From NCBI GenBank assembly GCA_947488305.1, contig CANKZM010000002.1, forward strand, positions 434,001-498,000: DNA of 64,000 nt. Direction: 5' to 3'. Below, in pieces: positions 18,604-27,799 of this stretch (positions within the stretch are counted from its first letter, which is position 1; each line of letters starts with the position of its first letter). The stretch is from an uncultured Roseobacter sp. Lineage in GTDB: Bacteria > Pseudomonadota > Alphaproteobacteria > Rhodobacterales > Rhodobacteraceae. Under the pieces are notes generated by a model that saw nothing but the letters and a program-made list of their open reading frames with translations, made no database searches and was not told the DNA's origin. The translations under genes and the position numbers were made by a program.

Positions 18604-21600
18604 CTATTCCGCAGGCGCGCGCATAGGCAATTTCTCGTCATCTTCCACGGGGGCTCTCACGCAGAGCCGCAGGAGAGGCGGAACGGTCAGCAAGGTCAGG
18701 AAGGCCGACATGGACAGACCGCCCACGACAACCGCACCTAACCCGCGGTAAAGCTCGGACCCTTCGCCCGGAAAAACCACCAGCGGCAACATCCCAAAGA
18801 CCGACGTCAGCGTTGACATGAAAATGGGCCGGATCCGGTTGCGCGTTGCCTCCTCGATGGCGTCGATTGGGGCCATCCCTTCGTCCCGCAGGTGGTAAAG
18901 GGTCTGGTGAACGATCAGGATCGCATTATTCACCACGATGCCAACCAGAATGATGAAGCCGAGCAAGGTCAGCATATCGAGCGGCTGCGTCTGGAACGTA
19001 TTGAGCAAGGCCAAACCGCCAACCCCACCTGCCGCCGCGACGGGAACAGAGATCAGGATTACCAAGGGCAAAACGAAGCTCTCAAAGAGAATTGCCATCA
19101 CAAGGAACACGATCACCAAGGCCACGGCAAGGTTGATCTGGATGGCTTCCCACGTCTGGCTGAGCTGGTCTGCCGTTCCTGACACGGAAACGCGGACACC
19201 TGAGGGCAGGCCACGTTCTTCTAGAACAGAGACGACTTCAGTTTCCAACAGTTCCACCGCAGCCTCCAAGGGCAAGGCGTCGGAGGGGCGAACTTCTAAT
19301 GTCACAGTTCGCAACCGGTCACGGTGGCGGATCTCGGTCGGCCCGGCGGTGACAATGACATCGGCCAGGGCGGACACCGGGACAATCTGGCCCGAAGGCG
19401 TGACCACCGGATAATTGCCGATGTCCTGAGTGCGTTGGTCGAGTTGCAGCCCCGGATCGCCCTTGAGCATCAGGTTGATGCGTTCCGCCCCAACAGTGAT
19501 TTCCGCGACACGTAGCCCGTCGTTGAATGCATCAACCGTCAGTGCGAGGTCCGAGGTGGTCAGGCCCGCATCTGCGAGCCGTAGCCTGTCCGGCACAAGC
19601 CGCACCTCCGGGGCGCCCAGCTCCAGCCCCGGGATCGGGCGGAACTGGTGCCCCTCAGATCGGGGAAGCAATCCTGCAATCGTTCCCGCCGCCTGGCCTG
19701 CGACGCTCAGGATATCATCGAGGTTCTGACCCGAGATATTGAGCTCAATGGTCCGACCACCGCCAATGCCGCGCCCAAACAAGGAGGGTTGCGTCATGAA
19801 ACCGAAGGTCCCCGGTTCTGCAAAGATGGGCCGCGACAGCACGGGAATAAGTTCGCCCGCGCGGGCGCCGTCCATCGCAGACGCGCCCACGAAACTGTTG
19901 CCTGGCGTTGCTACAAAAAAGAAGTTCTCAATTGTGGGCGTGCCGTCTTCGGTCGCGGTTGCCGGTGCCGCTTCCCATAAGGGTTGGGCCACGTCTTCGA
20001 TCCGTTGAGCGATGGTCTGCGTCGTATCAAGGTTATAGCCGGGAGGCGGGATAATGAGCCCGAAGACAAGATTGCGATTGCCTTCCGGCAGGTATTCCAG
20101 CCGCGGCAGGAATGTTATCGTCGCGATTGCAGCGCCACCGGCAATTGCGGCGACCATCAGGATACCCAACGACCGGTAGCGCACCGTCATGCGCACATAA
20201 GCCATGACCAGACCGTGAAACCCGCGCGCTACATGGTCGAGCCCCCAGATGCCTAGCTTCTTTTGTTCGCCGCGCGTCAGGAGACGGCTCGCCAGTGCGG
20301 GGATCACAGTCACCGCGACCACCAGTGACAGCAGAACGGAAACTGAAATCGCAACGGCGATGTCGCGGAAAAGCTGCCCAGCCTCAAGCTGCATCACCAG
20401 AATAGGGACAAAGACCAGCACTGTCGTCAAAGCGGAGACGAGGATTGCACCCCATACCTGTTTGGCCCCTAGATACGCCGCTTCGCGACGCGTCTTGCCT
20501 TCTTCGCGCAGCCTGTAGATGTTCTCCAGCACGACGATGGCCGCGTCGACGATCATCCCCACTGCGAAAGCGATGCCAGCAAGGGAGATCACATTGAGCG
20601 TTCGTCCGGTTGCGGCCATGGCGACAAAGGTCGCGACGATGCTGACGGGTATTGCAAGCGACACGACCAGCGTGGCCCTTGGACTGCGCAGGAAGGCCAG
20701 CAAGACCGCAGCAGCCAAGGCCCCGCCGATCCATATGTTCTGCGTTACAAGACTGATGGCACCATTGATGTAGACCGTTTCATCATATGCCTGCCGCATG
20801 TTGAGGCCTGCATCTGCAACCGGGCCATTTTCCAGTTCTGCCAGCACTTCCTGAACAGCGGCCATTGTTTCGATGACATTGGCACCGGGTTCGCGCACGA
20901 TGTTGAATGCCAGCCCCGGCTCCCCTCGAAAGCGCAGGCGCGCCGTAGGGTCCTGATAAGCAAACCCGACATCTGCGACGTCGCCGACGCGCACCCGGCC
21001 GGAGCCACCGGAACCGATATCTGAGCGGAGAACGACCTCCTCGATGGCTTCTGCTGTGTTCAGATTGCCTTCGGCACGGACGACGTAACGGCGTTTGCCT
21101 TCTTCGACATCGCCTGCCGAAAGCGAGATATTCTCGCTGCGCAAAATGCGCACCACTTCGGGTACGGTCAGATCAAAACGGGCAAGGCGTCGTGGGTCGA
21201 CGACGACCTGCAGCTCACGGGTCACGCCGCCAAAGACATTCACGGCAGACACACCTTCGACACGTTCAATACGATCCTGAATGATGTCTTCGACAAAATC
21301 TCCATACGTGGGCAAGCTGCGTGTGTTTCCCTCCTGAGCCGTCAACAATACCCAAGCGATCGGGCTGTCATCGGATCCGGAGGTATCGAGTGATGGCTCG
21401 CCAGCTTCTTCAGGGTAGTCTCCCACGCGGTCCAAACGGTTGGACACCAGCAACAAGGACTGGCTCATGTCCGTGCCCACACCAAATTCGAGTGTGACTT
21501 CCGCTTCGCCGGTACGCGACCGCGATGTCATGATCTCCAAGCCTTCGAGCCCCCGCAGCGCTTCCTCTTGCGGGTTGATAATCTCTCGCTCGACTTCGGA

Positions 21601-21768
21601 AGGTGCTGCCCCTGGCCAGTTCGTCGAAATCACCACAACCGGCTTGCGCACATCGGGAGCCAGCTGGATAGGAATCCGTGACACAGCAAGCAGACCGAAG
21701 AGGACGGCCATGAAAACAGCTGCGATAACGGCAATCGGGCGATCAATTGCAAAGCGGATGACGTCCAT
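18604..21768 (-). CDS. RND efflux pump inner-membrane transporter
   Basis: A 1054-residue proton-driven exporter of the AcrB/MexB superfamily with 12 predicted membrane helices and two large periplasmic loops. The N-terminus MDVIRFAIDRPIAVIAAVFMAVL is typical. The helix-4 motif reads VGMIVDAAIVVLENIYR, with one of the two AcrB aspartates present and the second replaced by alanine, as in several other RND clades. The membrane-fusion gene lies 10 bases upstream on the same strand. No outer-membrane channel gene is adjacent. Substrate cannot be read from the sequence. Confidence 0.93.
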   Translation of the reverse strand: MDVIRFAIDRPIAVIAAVFMAVLFGLLAVSRIPIQLAPDVRKPVVVISTNWPGAAPSEVEREIINPQEEALRGLEGLEIMTSRSRTGEAEVTLEFGVGTDMSQSLLLVSNRLDRVGDYPEEAGEPSLDTSGSDDSPIAWVLLTAQEGNTRSLPTYGDFVEDIIQDRIERVEGVSAVNVFGGVTRELQVVVDPRRLARFDLTVPEVVRILRSENISLSAGDVEEGKRRYVVRAEGNLNTAEAIEEVVLRSDIGSGGSGRVRVGDVADVGFAYQDPTARLRFRGEPGLAFNIVREPGANVIETMAAVQEVLAELENGPVADAGLNMRQAYDETVYINGAISLVTQNIWIGGALAAAVLLAFLRSPRATLVVSLAIPVSIVATFVAMAATGRTLNVISLAGIAFAVGMIVDAAIVVLENIYRLREEGKTRREAAYLGAKQVWGAILVSALTTVLVFVPILVMQLEAGQLFRDIAVAISVSVLLSLVVAVTVIPALASRLLTRGEQKKLGIWGLDHVARGFHGLVMAYVRMTVRYRSLGILMVAAIAGGAAIATITFLPRLEYLPEGNRNLVFGLIIPPPGYNLDTTQTIAQRIEDVAQPLWEAAPATATEDGTPTIENFFFVATPGNSFVGASAMDGARAGELIPVLSRPIFAEPGTFGFMTQPSLFGRGIGGGRTIELNISGQNLDDILSVAGQAAGTIAGLLPRSEGHQFRPIPGLELGAPEVRLVPDRLRLADAGLTTSDLALTVDAFNDGLRVAEITVGAERINLMLKGDPGLQLDQRTQDIGNYPVVTPSGQIVPVSALADVIVTAGPTEIRHRDRLRTVTLEVRPSDALPLEAAVELLETEVVSVLEERGLPSGVRVSVSGTADQLSQTWEAIQINLAVALVIVFLVMAILFESFVLPLVILISVPVAAAGGVGGLALLNTFQTQPLDMLTLLGFIILVGIVVNNAILIVHQTLYHLRDEGMAPIDAIEEATRNRIRPIFMSTLTSVFGMLPLVVFPGEGSELYRGLGAVVVGGLSMSAFLTLLTVPPLLRLCVRAPVEDDEKLPMRAPAE

Positions 21769-21778
21769 TGCCGATCTC

Positions 21779-22900
21779 CTAGTTGCTGGCGTTCAGCGGT
21801 GTGATTTCTTGTCCCGGGCGCAGTCGTTCATTGCCGCGGGTGACGACGACTTCACCTTCAGCCAGCCCATCCAGCACCTCGAACCGGTCCCCCAATGCGA
21901 CACCGATCTGAACCGGACGGGGCTGCGCCTTACCGTCTGCCGCCACAAACACGTTCCATCCGCCGCGGGCCTGAACCAGGGCGTCCTTAGGCACGGACAA
22001 AACTTCCCTTGGAACACTGACTGGAATGTTGACAGTTATCGACTGTCCGATAGCCAGGGCATCCAGTTCCGCCAACTGGGGTGACATAAAGCGGACAGGG
22101 CGCGTCCGGGTCGCGGTGTCTTCGGTGGGTAGCAATACGCGAAGTTCCAGCATCAGTTCGACGCCGGTTTCAGTGAAACCCGCGATTTGCAAGCCGGGCT
22201 TAAGAACACCAATGTACTTGGACGGCACGCTCGCCTCGATTTCGATGGATCCGGTATCGAGCAGTGAAACGACTGATGCGCCGGATGAAATGAACTCGCC
22301 GGGGTTGGTATCGACTTCCAGAACGATGCCGGGAAAGGGTGCGATGATCTCGGCTCGGGCAAGTTGGTATCGTCTTTCGGCCAGCGTCGCTTCTGCGGTT
22401 TTGACGCGGGCCTCAGCCTCAGCCAAAAGGCCTTGCGCTTGGAAGAAGTCACTTTGTGCGTCATCGAACCGACTGCTGGAAAAAGAGGCGGTATCCCGCA
22501 GGCCCTCGATGCGGGCCAAGGCGCTGGTTGCGCGGCTCAAGCGAGACTCCGCAATCGTGATACCTGCGTTCGCTTCGGCCATCTGTGCTTCGGCTTGACG
22601 GGCAAGGATTTCGAGCAGCTCTGTATCAAGTCGGGCGATGACGTCCCCGGTTTCCACAACCGCGCCTTCCAGCACCAGAACGTCCTCGACGGTACCAGAG
22701 ATACGACTTGCAATTGTCCCCTCGCGAGAAGTGACGACCTCGGCAAAGAGCGGTACGGTCTCCGCAATGATCTGGTATTCAACAGTCTCTACCCCAACCG
22801 CCGCCGGCCCGCCCTGCGCGCTTGCGGTAGCCGGGCCAAAGCTGATGGCCAGCAACGACAAGAAAGAGAAAACAGACCAGAGAGGGAAGAAACGGTACAT
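21779..22900 (-). CDS. RND efflux periplasmic adaptor (HlyD/AcrA-type)
   Basis: A 373-residue membrane-fusion protein that links the RND transporter to an outer-membrane channel. After a signal peptide (LLAISFGPATASA) come a lipoyl half (GTIASRISGTVEDVLVLEGAVVETGDVIARL), a helical hairpin rich in Ala, Glu and Arg, the second lipoyl half (IIAPFPGIVLEVDTNPGEFI), beta-barrel and membrane-proximal domains (VVTRGNERLRPGQEI). There is no lipobox cysteine. It is the first gene of a two-gene operon with the transporter. Confidence 0.92.
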   Translation of the reverse strand: MYRFFPLWSVFSFLSLLAISFGPATASAQGGPAAVGVETVEYQIIAETVPLFAEVVTSREGTIASRISGTVEDVLVLEGAVVETGDVIARLDTELLEILARQAEAQMAEANAGITIAESRLSRATSALARIEGLRDTASFSSSRFDDAQSDFFQAQGLLAEAEARVKTAEATLAERRYQLARAEIIAPFPGIVLEVDTNPGEFISSGASVVSLLDTGSIEIEASVPSKYIGVLKPGLQIAGFTETGVELMLELRVLLPTEDTATRTRPVRFMSPQLAELDALAIGQSITVNIPVSVPREVLSVPKDALVQARGGWNVFVAADGKAQPRPVQIGVALGDRFEVLDGLAEGEVVVTRGNERLRPGQEITPLNASN

Positions 22901-23031
22901 TGGCAGGGCCTTTGCGGGACGAATAATTGAACGCTATCTAAACTAAATAGTTCGTTAGTGCATCTGTCCAATAGAGCACGGATACCAAATCACCAAGAGC
23001 GCATCGTTCACTCTCTGGTGTAATTCCGACG

Positions 23032-23688
23032 TCAGGTGTCTAGGTTATTCGCGTAGTCCAGCAGTGCGGCAATTTCTTCTTCGGTCGGGATTTGTCCTGT
23101 AAATCCCACCAGATATGCAGGCATCAGTTTATTGCGTGTTTCCATTGGTTCATTGAGCTGTGCATCGTCATACCCGATCTGCATGTAGTAGAGAATGCGC
23201 GCGCGTGTGACGACTTCGAGGTCGGGATAGTCGAAGCGCGCAAACATCTCCTCCAGCGCGTTCAGGCGCTGGTCTTCCGATGCCCGCAAGACCCTCTTCA
23301 CGGCGTCGGACCTGCGCGCCCAATCCCGGATGGCAAAGTCCAGTCGTGGGTCGAATAGGGCAGGGTTGATCACGCAACGGAAGACATTGCCAACCGCCTC
23401 TGTGATTGTCTGCGCTGGACGCCCGGCCATCTCCACGAGAGATCTTGTATTGGTGGCTTGCCAGTGCTCGAGCAGTGCGTCGAGCAGGTCCTGTCGGGAG
23501 TTGAAATACCAGTAGAAGCTGGATCTGGAGACATTCAATGTCTCGCCAAGTGGCTTGATCTTCACACCTTCGATGCCATCGCGCACCAGAACCTGTTTGG
23601 CCAATTCCAACCAGTCCTCACGCGTGGCTTTGACGTTACCAGTAAGGGCCGCAGGTTCGGCACCACTTGCGTGCTGGGAGTTCGCCAT
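23032..23688 (-). CDS. TetR-family transcriptional regulator
   Basis: A 218-residue repressor with the N-terminal TetR helix-turn-helix GIEGVKIKPLGETLNVSRSSFYWYFNSRQDLLDALL (about residues 37-72) and an all-helical ligand domain. It starts five bases after the MttB-family gene on the same strand, so it is probably the third gene of that operon. The efflux genes follow after 131 bp on the same strand, so it may regulate either unit or both. The family is clear; the ligand is not. Confidence 0.88.
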   Translation of the reverse strand: MANSQHASGAEPAALTGNVKATREDWLELAKQVLVRDGIEGVKIKPLGETLNVSRSSFYWYFNSRQDLLDALLEHWQATNTRSLVEMAGRPAQTITEAVGNVFRCVINPALFDPRLDFAIRDWARRSDAVKRVLRASEDQRLNALEEMFARFDYPDLEVVTRARILYYMQIGYDDAQLNEPMETRNKLMPAYLVGFTGQIPTEEEIAALLDYANNLDT

Positions 23689-23693
23689 ACGTG

Positions 23694-25235
23694 TCAGCTT
23701 TCAGGAGGTGCGCCGCCCTCGGCGGTGCGTTTTGCGATGAAGGCCTGCAATGCCGCAACCCGGTCACCATCAATGGCGGGCCTTGCATCCGCGGCAAGAA
23801 TGCCTTTCCAGACCTTGGTCGCGCGGGTGCTTGCATCCTGCGCGCCGCGTTCGGTCCATGTGCCGAAGTTGGCATAGTCATGTACGATGGGTTCGTAAAA
23901 CTCGGTGTTGTAGCGTTCCATCGTTTGCGGCGCCGCGAAGAAATGCCCGCTGGGATCAACCTGCGAAAGGGCGTTTTCAAACCCAATCTCATCCGGCCCG
24001 GCCTGTGCACCCGCGCAGAGCTCCGCGATCATGTTCAGCACTTCCACGTCGGTGACGATTTTTTCGTATGAAACGCTGAGCCCTCCTTCCAGCCATCCTG
24101 CCGCATGGATGATCACGGTCGCACCGGCCATCAGGCAGCCCCAAAGCCCCATCTGGTTCTCGTTGGCCGCTTGCACATCGTTAAGGTTGGAGGCGGAGCC
24201 CGCAGCACTGCGCCAGGGCAGCCCGGTCAGTCGCGCAAGTTGCCCAGCCGCCAGAGACGCCTGAAAATGGGCCGGAGTTCCGAAGGCTGGCGCGCCCGAT
24301 TTCATATCGACGTTTGAGGTGAACGTACCATAGCAGACCGGCGCGCCGGGGCGGGCCAGTTGGGTCAGCGTGATAGCCGCAAGCGCTTCTGCATGGCTGA
24401 GGGTAATCGCGCCCGCAACCGTAATCGGTGCCATGGCCCCCATCAGCGTAAAGGGCGTGACGATGGATAATTGGCCGTTCTTGGCAAAATCGATTAATCC
24501 CTGCGCCATCGGGGTGTCCAGCGTGCGGGGGCTATTGGTATTGATGATCGTGTAGCAGTAGGGCTCTGCCGCGAAGGCATCATCGGAGACTCCTCGAAAG
24601 TCCCGGAGCATCTCAAAGCAATCCATTACCTGCGGTGTGCCACGCGAAAAGATGAAGGGGAACTTATCAGTCAGTGTCAACTGCACTTCGGTCGTGAAGT
24701 AATGCCGCAGATGGACCGGAATGTCCTGCGGTTCAACCGAGGGCGACATCATCTGAAAGACATCAAAATGGTGGCAGAGCTGCGTGTATTCGCGGTAGTC
24801 ACGACCCGACCCCGGTCGCCGTCCCCGCTCCAGGTCCGTCGCATGTGGCGCACCGGCGCCGGGTTGAAAGACAAGGCTTCCGAGTTCCAGCAGCACATCA
24901 CGGTCACGCGCACCGGCCCGACCGGTGATGGATTTTGGTGCTGTGTCCAGCGCCGCCGCAATCATCTCGCGCCCGATGAAGACCATGTCATCTTCGACAC
25001 GCGCGCCGCCCTTGCGGAAGTTGTCGACCGCTTCGGGCAAGAGCACCTTCATGCCAAGCTCTTCCAGCGTTTTGAGCGCGGTCTCGTGCATCGCTGCGGC
25101 GCGATCATCCGAAAAAACTTTCATCTCGGGGAACGGATTGCGCAGGGTGCGATAATTGACGTCGCGCAGCGGCTCAGTGGGCGTATCGGCGCCGCGCCGA
25201 GACCGCCTGCGACTGGATTGCCTGCCTTCTCTCAT
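23694..25235 (-). CDS. MttB-family (non-pyrrolysine) methyltransferase
   Basis: A 513-residue protein of the trimethylamine methyltransferase MttB family, a TIM-barrel group that moves methyl groups from quaternary or tertiary amines to a corrinoid protein. The frame is uninterrupted, with no in-frame amber codon. It is thus of the non-pyrrolysine type, whose studied members use substrates such as glycine betaine. Recognisable stretches are RGTPQVMDCFEMLRDF and TITVAGAITLSHAEAL-like sequence, and AAGSASNLNDVQAANENQMG. It overlaps the upstream dehydrogenase by four bases. No corrinoid partner gene is nearby. Substrate and acceptor are unproven. Confidence 0.85.
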   Translation of the reverse strand: MREGRQSSRRRSRRGADTPTEPLRDVNYRTLRNPFPEMKVFSDDRAAAMHETALKTLEELGMKVLLPEAVDNFRKGGARVEDDMVFIGREMIAAALDTAPKSITGRAGARDRDVLLELGSLVFQPGAGAPHATDLERGRRPGSGRDYREYTQLCHHFDVFQMMSPSVEPQDIPVHLRHYFTTEVQLTLTDKFPFIFSRGTPQVMDCFEMLRDFRGVSDDAFAAEPYCYTIINTNSPRTLDTPMAQGLIDFAKNGQLSIVTPFTLMGAMAPITVAGAITLSHAEALAAITLTQLARPGAPVCYGTFTSNVDMKSGAPAFGTPAHFQASLAAGQLARLTGLPWRSAAGSASNLNDVQAANENQMGLWGCLMAGATVIIHAAGWLEGGLSVSYEKIVTDVEVLNMIAELCAGAQAGPDEIGFENALSQVDPSGHFFAAPQTMERYNTEFYEPIVHDYANFGTWTERGAQDASTRATKVWKGILAADARPAIDGDRVAALQAFIAKRTAEGGAPPES

Positions 25236-27634
25236 CCCCGCATCGCTTTGCCAGCGGAATCGTAAGGCGAGGGGGGGATCACCCGCGCGGTACGTTCGAC
25301 CCCCACAACATGCACGCTGAGTTCAGAGCCGGGCGCGCAATGTTCCTGATCCACCAGCGCCATGGCGAGTGACTTGCCGACCGTGCGCCCAAAGCCACCA
25401 GATGTCACAAATCCCACTTGTTTGCCGCCGGACCAGATCGGTTCATAGCCGCTGGCGTCTGCACCCTCCGCGTCTATCTCAAGCGTGACCAACTGTTGCG
25501 CCGGGCCGTTGCCATCCCGCTCGGCAAGCGCTGCGGATTTGCCAACGAAATCCTTTTCCCAGTCGATCCAACGGTCCATACCCGTCATGCCGGGCGTATA
25601 GCCCTGAGTGAATTCCGCGTTCCAGATGCCAAAGCTTTTTTCAAGGCGTAGGGAAAGAAGCGCGTTAAAGCCATATTCCCGGATGTTCTGGTCGGCGCCT
25701 GCTTCAAGCAGGATATGCCTGAGCGTAGCATGGTCACCCGCGCGACAATGGATTTCATAGCCAAGCTCACCCGCCACCGACAGCCGCCCCACCTTGCAGC
25801 GCAAAAGACCAATGTCAAAGGACCCGCATCCCATGAATGGCAGTTCGACAATCGGTCCTTCGGTCAGCTTTTCAATCACTTTCAGTGATTTTGGACCGGC
25901 CAGTGAGAAGCCAGCGCATTCATCGCCCAGATCACGCAGGTTGACGCCGTCGACCATGTGATCGTCGAACCACCGCATGTGCCATTGGCGCAGATAGTAG
26001 CTCCCCATGATCCACCAGGTGCCATCGCCCCAGTTAAAGACTGTCAGATCGCCCTTGAGCCGCCCGTCTTCCGCCAGCATCGGGGCCAGCCTCGCCCTAC
26101 CTAGGCCGGGTAGTTTCGAGGCCATGATGGTATCCAGCCAGGCTTGCGCATTCGGACCTGTCACTTCGAAACGGGAAAAGCCGGTGATGTCGAGCAGGCC
26201 AACGTCCTTTCGGACAGCATGGCATTCGGCGGCAACGATGTCATGGGCGTTTGAACGTTTGAGCGAGGGCGTTTCCTCAAATCCCGGTTCTGCGAAATAG
26301 AGCGGCACCTCCAGATCCCAGCTTTGCCCCCAGCGACAACCGGCAGCGGTCATATCTGCGTGAGCGCCTGCGGTTTTCAGCGGGCGCCCTGCGGGAAGCT
26401 GTTCGTTAGGGTAGGTCATCACGAAACGGCGGGTGTAGAATTGCCCGGTGGTTTCCTTGATGTACTGCTTGTTCTCGGCCCAGACGCCGTAGCGGGCGAT
26501 GTCCATGCCGTAGACATCCGCCTCGGGCGTGCCGTGGATCATCCATTCGGCAAGGGATTTGCCGACCCCCCCGCCTTGCAGGAATCCGGCCATGACGGCA
26601 CAGGCGGACCAGTAACCGCGTTTGCCCCGAACCGGCCCGACCAGCGGGTTGCCATCCGGCGAGAACGTAAAGGCCCCGTTGACCCAGGTCTTGACGCCAA
26701 CCTCCTGCAAGCAGGGGTAACGCTCAAATCCCAGCGTCAACTCGTGTTCGATGCGATCGGGATCTTCCTGCTGCAGCTCGAACCCATACTCCCAAGGCGC
26801 GCCGTCCATCATCCAGTGTTGATGGTCGATCTCGTATATGCCCAAAAGCACACCTTTCTGGTCCTGCCGCAGGTATGTGAACCCTTCAAGGTCGACGGTC
26901 ATGGGGACTTCAAAGTCGATGTCTTCCAACTGCGGGATGGTGTCGGAGATCAGATAATGATGGTTGAGCGGCGAAACGGGCAGCTCCATCCCGGCCATCC
27001 GGCCAACCTGCTTGGCCCAAAGACCTGCGGCATTGACCACATGTTCGCAGGATACCGTACCCTTCTCGGTGACCACTTCCCAACCTTGCAGCGTCTGGCT
27101 CAATTCGAGCACGCGGTTATGCTCGATGACCTCGGCCCCGCGTTTTTTGGCGGCCCCGGCATAAGCGTGCACAGTCCCGGTTGTGTCGATATATCCTTCA
27201 CGGTCCGCCCACATGCCCCCAAGCAGGCCATCGCCAGACATGATCGGGTTCAATGCTACTGCTTCCTCAACGGACACAAGGCGGCAATCATCAATGCCGA
27301 TGGACTGGAACGTGCGGTAAGCTGATTGCAACCATTCCCAACGGTCTGGCGTGCCCGCCATGGTGAGCCCACCTGTCATATGCAGACCGATGTTTTGCCC
27401 ACTTTCTTTTTCGATCTCGCTGAGAAGGTCGATGGTATAAGCTTGCAGGGCTGCGATGTTGGGGTCCGCATTCAACGCGTGAATACCGCCGGCCGCATGC
27501 CAGCTTGATCCCGCTGTAAGCACCGACCTCTCAATCAGGCAAACATCCGTCCAGCCGAATTTCGCCAGATGGTAAAGGACGGAAGCGCCGACGACGCCAC
27601 CGCCAATAACAACGACACGGTAATGAGACTTCAT
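25232..27634 (-). CDS. dimethylglycine/sarcosine dehydrogenase-like flavoprotein with GcvT domain
   Basis: A flavoprotein of about 800 residues. An N-terminal DAO-type FAD domain (VVVIGGGVVGASVLYHLAK; AGSSWHAAGGIHA) is fused to a C-terminal aminomethyltransferase (GcvT) domain that passes one-carbon units to tetrahydrofolate (LGYEIHCRAG; GYEPIWSGGKQVGFVTSGGFG). Such enzymes oxidatively demethylate dimethylglycine or sarcosine. The frame opens at 27679, but the ATG at 27634 has GGGAGGT in front and starts MKSHYRVVVIGGG. It is first in an operon with MttB-type and TetR genes, pointing to methylated-amine catabolism. The exact amine is inferred, not shown. Confidence 0.9.
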   Translation of the reverse strand: MKSHYRVVVIGGGVVGASVLYHLAKFGWTDVCLIERSVLTAGSSWHAAGGIHALNADPNIAALQAYTIDLLSEIEKESGQNIGLHMTGGLTMAGTPDRWEWLQSAYRTFQSIGIDDCRLVSVEEAVALNPIMSGDGLLGGMWADREGYIDTTGTVHAYAGAAKKRGAEVIEHNRVLELSQTLQGWEVVTEKGTVSCEHVVNAAGLWAKQVGRMAGMELPVSPLNHHYLISDTIPQLEDIDFEVPMTVDLEGFTYLRQDQKGVLLGIYEIDHQHWMMDGAPWEYGFELQQEDPDRIEHELTLGFERYPCLQEVGVKTWVNGAFTFSPDGNPLVGPVRGKRGYWSACAVMAGFLQGGGVGKSLAEWMIHGTPEADVYGMDIARYGVWAENKQYIKETTGQFYTRRFVMTYPNEQLPAGRPLKTAGAHADMTAAGCRWGQSWDLEVPLYFAEPGFEETPSLKRSNAHDIVAAECHAVRKDVGLLDITGFSRFEVTGPNAQAWLDTIMASKLPGLGRARLAPMLAEDGRLKGDLTVFNWGDGTWWIMGSYYLRQWHMRWFDDHMVDGVNLRDLGDECAGFSLAGPKSLKVIEKLTEGPIVELPFMGCGSFDIGLLRCKVGRLSVAGELGYEIHCRAGDHATLRHILLEAGADQNIREYGFNALLSLRLEKSFGIWNAEFTQGYTPGMTGMDRWIDWEKDFVGKSAALAERDGNGPAQQLVTLEIDAEGADASGYEPIWSGGKQVGFVTSGGFGRTVGKSLAMALVDQEHCAPGSELSVHVVGVERTARVIPPSPYDSAGKAMRG

Positions 27635-27670
27635 GACGCGGACCTCCCAAGATGCACCTTCGCAAAGTAC

Positions 27671-27686
27671 TGTACACATATGTCCA
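27671..27686. promoter_or_regulatory. imperfect dyad upstream of the methylated-amine operon
   Basis: TGTACA (27671-27676) and TGTCCA (27681-27686) form an inverted repeat with one mismatch around CATA, 37 bases upstream of the dehydrogenase start. Bases 27672-27687 match the site at 722-737 at 15 of 16 positions. It could be an operator for the TetR or a LysR protein; this is weakly supported. Confidence 0.3.
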
Positions 27687-27799
27687 GTTCTCTCGAACGC
27701 TAATTGAGTTTTGGTTTTTCCGTCAATGAATTTCTGCGTATCGGCCTGTGTTTGCAGCCCTGTCGCCCTAAGTCCCTGCTCAAACAGAAAGGGAACTCT

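Noticed and set aside
23694-25235. Pyrrolysine-containing MttB
   Set aside because: The frame is continuous with no in-frame amber codon, so pyrrolysine is not needed.
26324-27325. A 333-residue plus-strand frame inside the dimethylglycine dehydrogenase gene
   Set aside because: It is entirely antisense to a conserved enzyme, with no ribosome site or family pattern.
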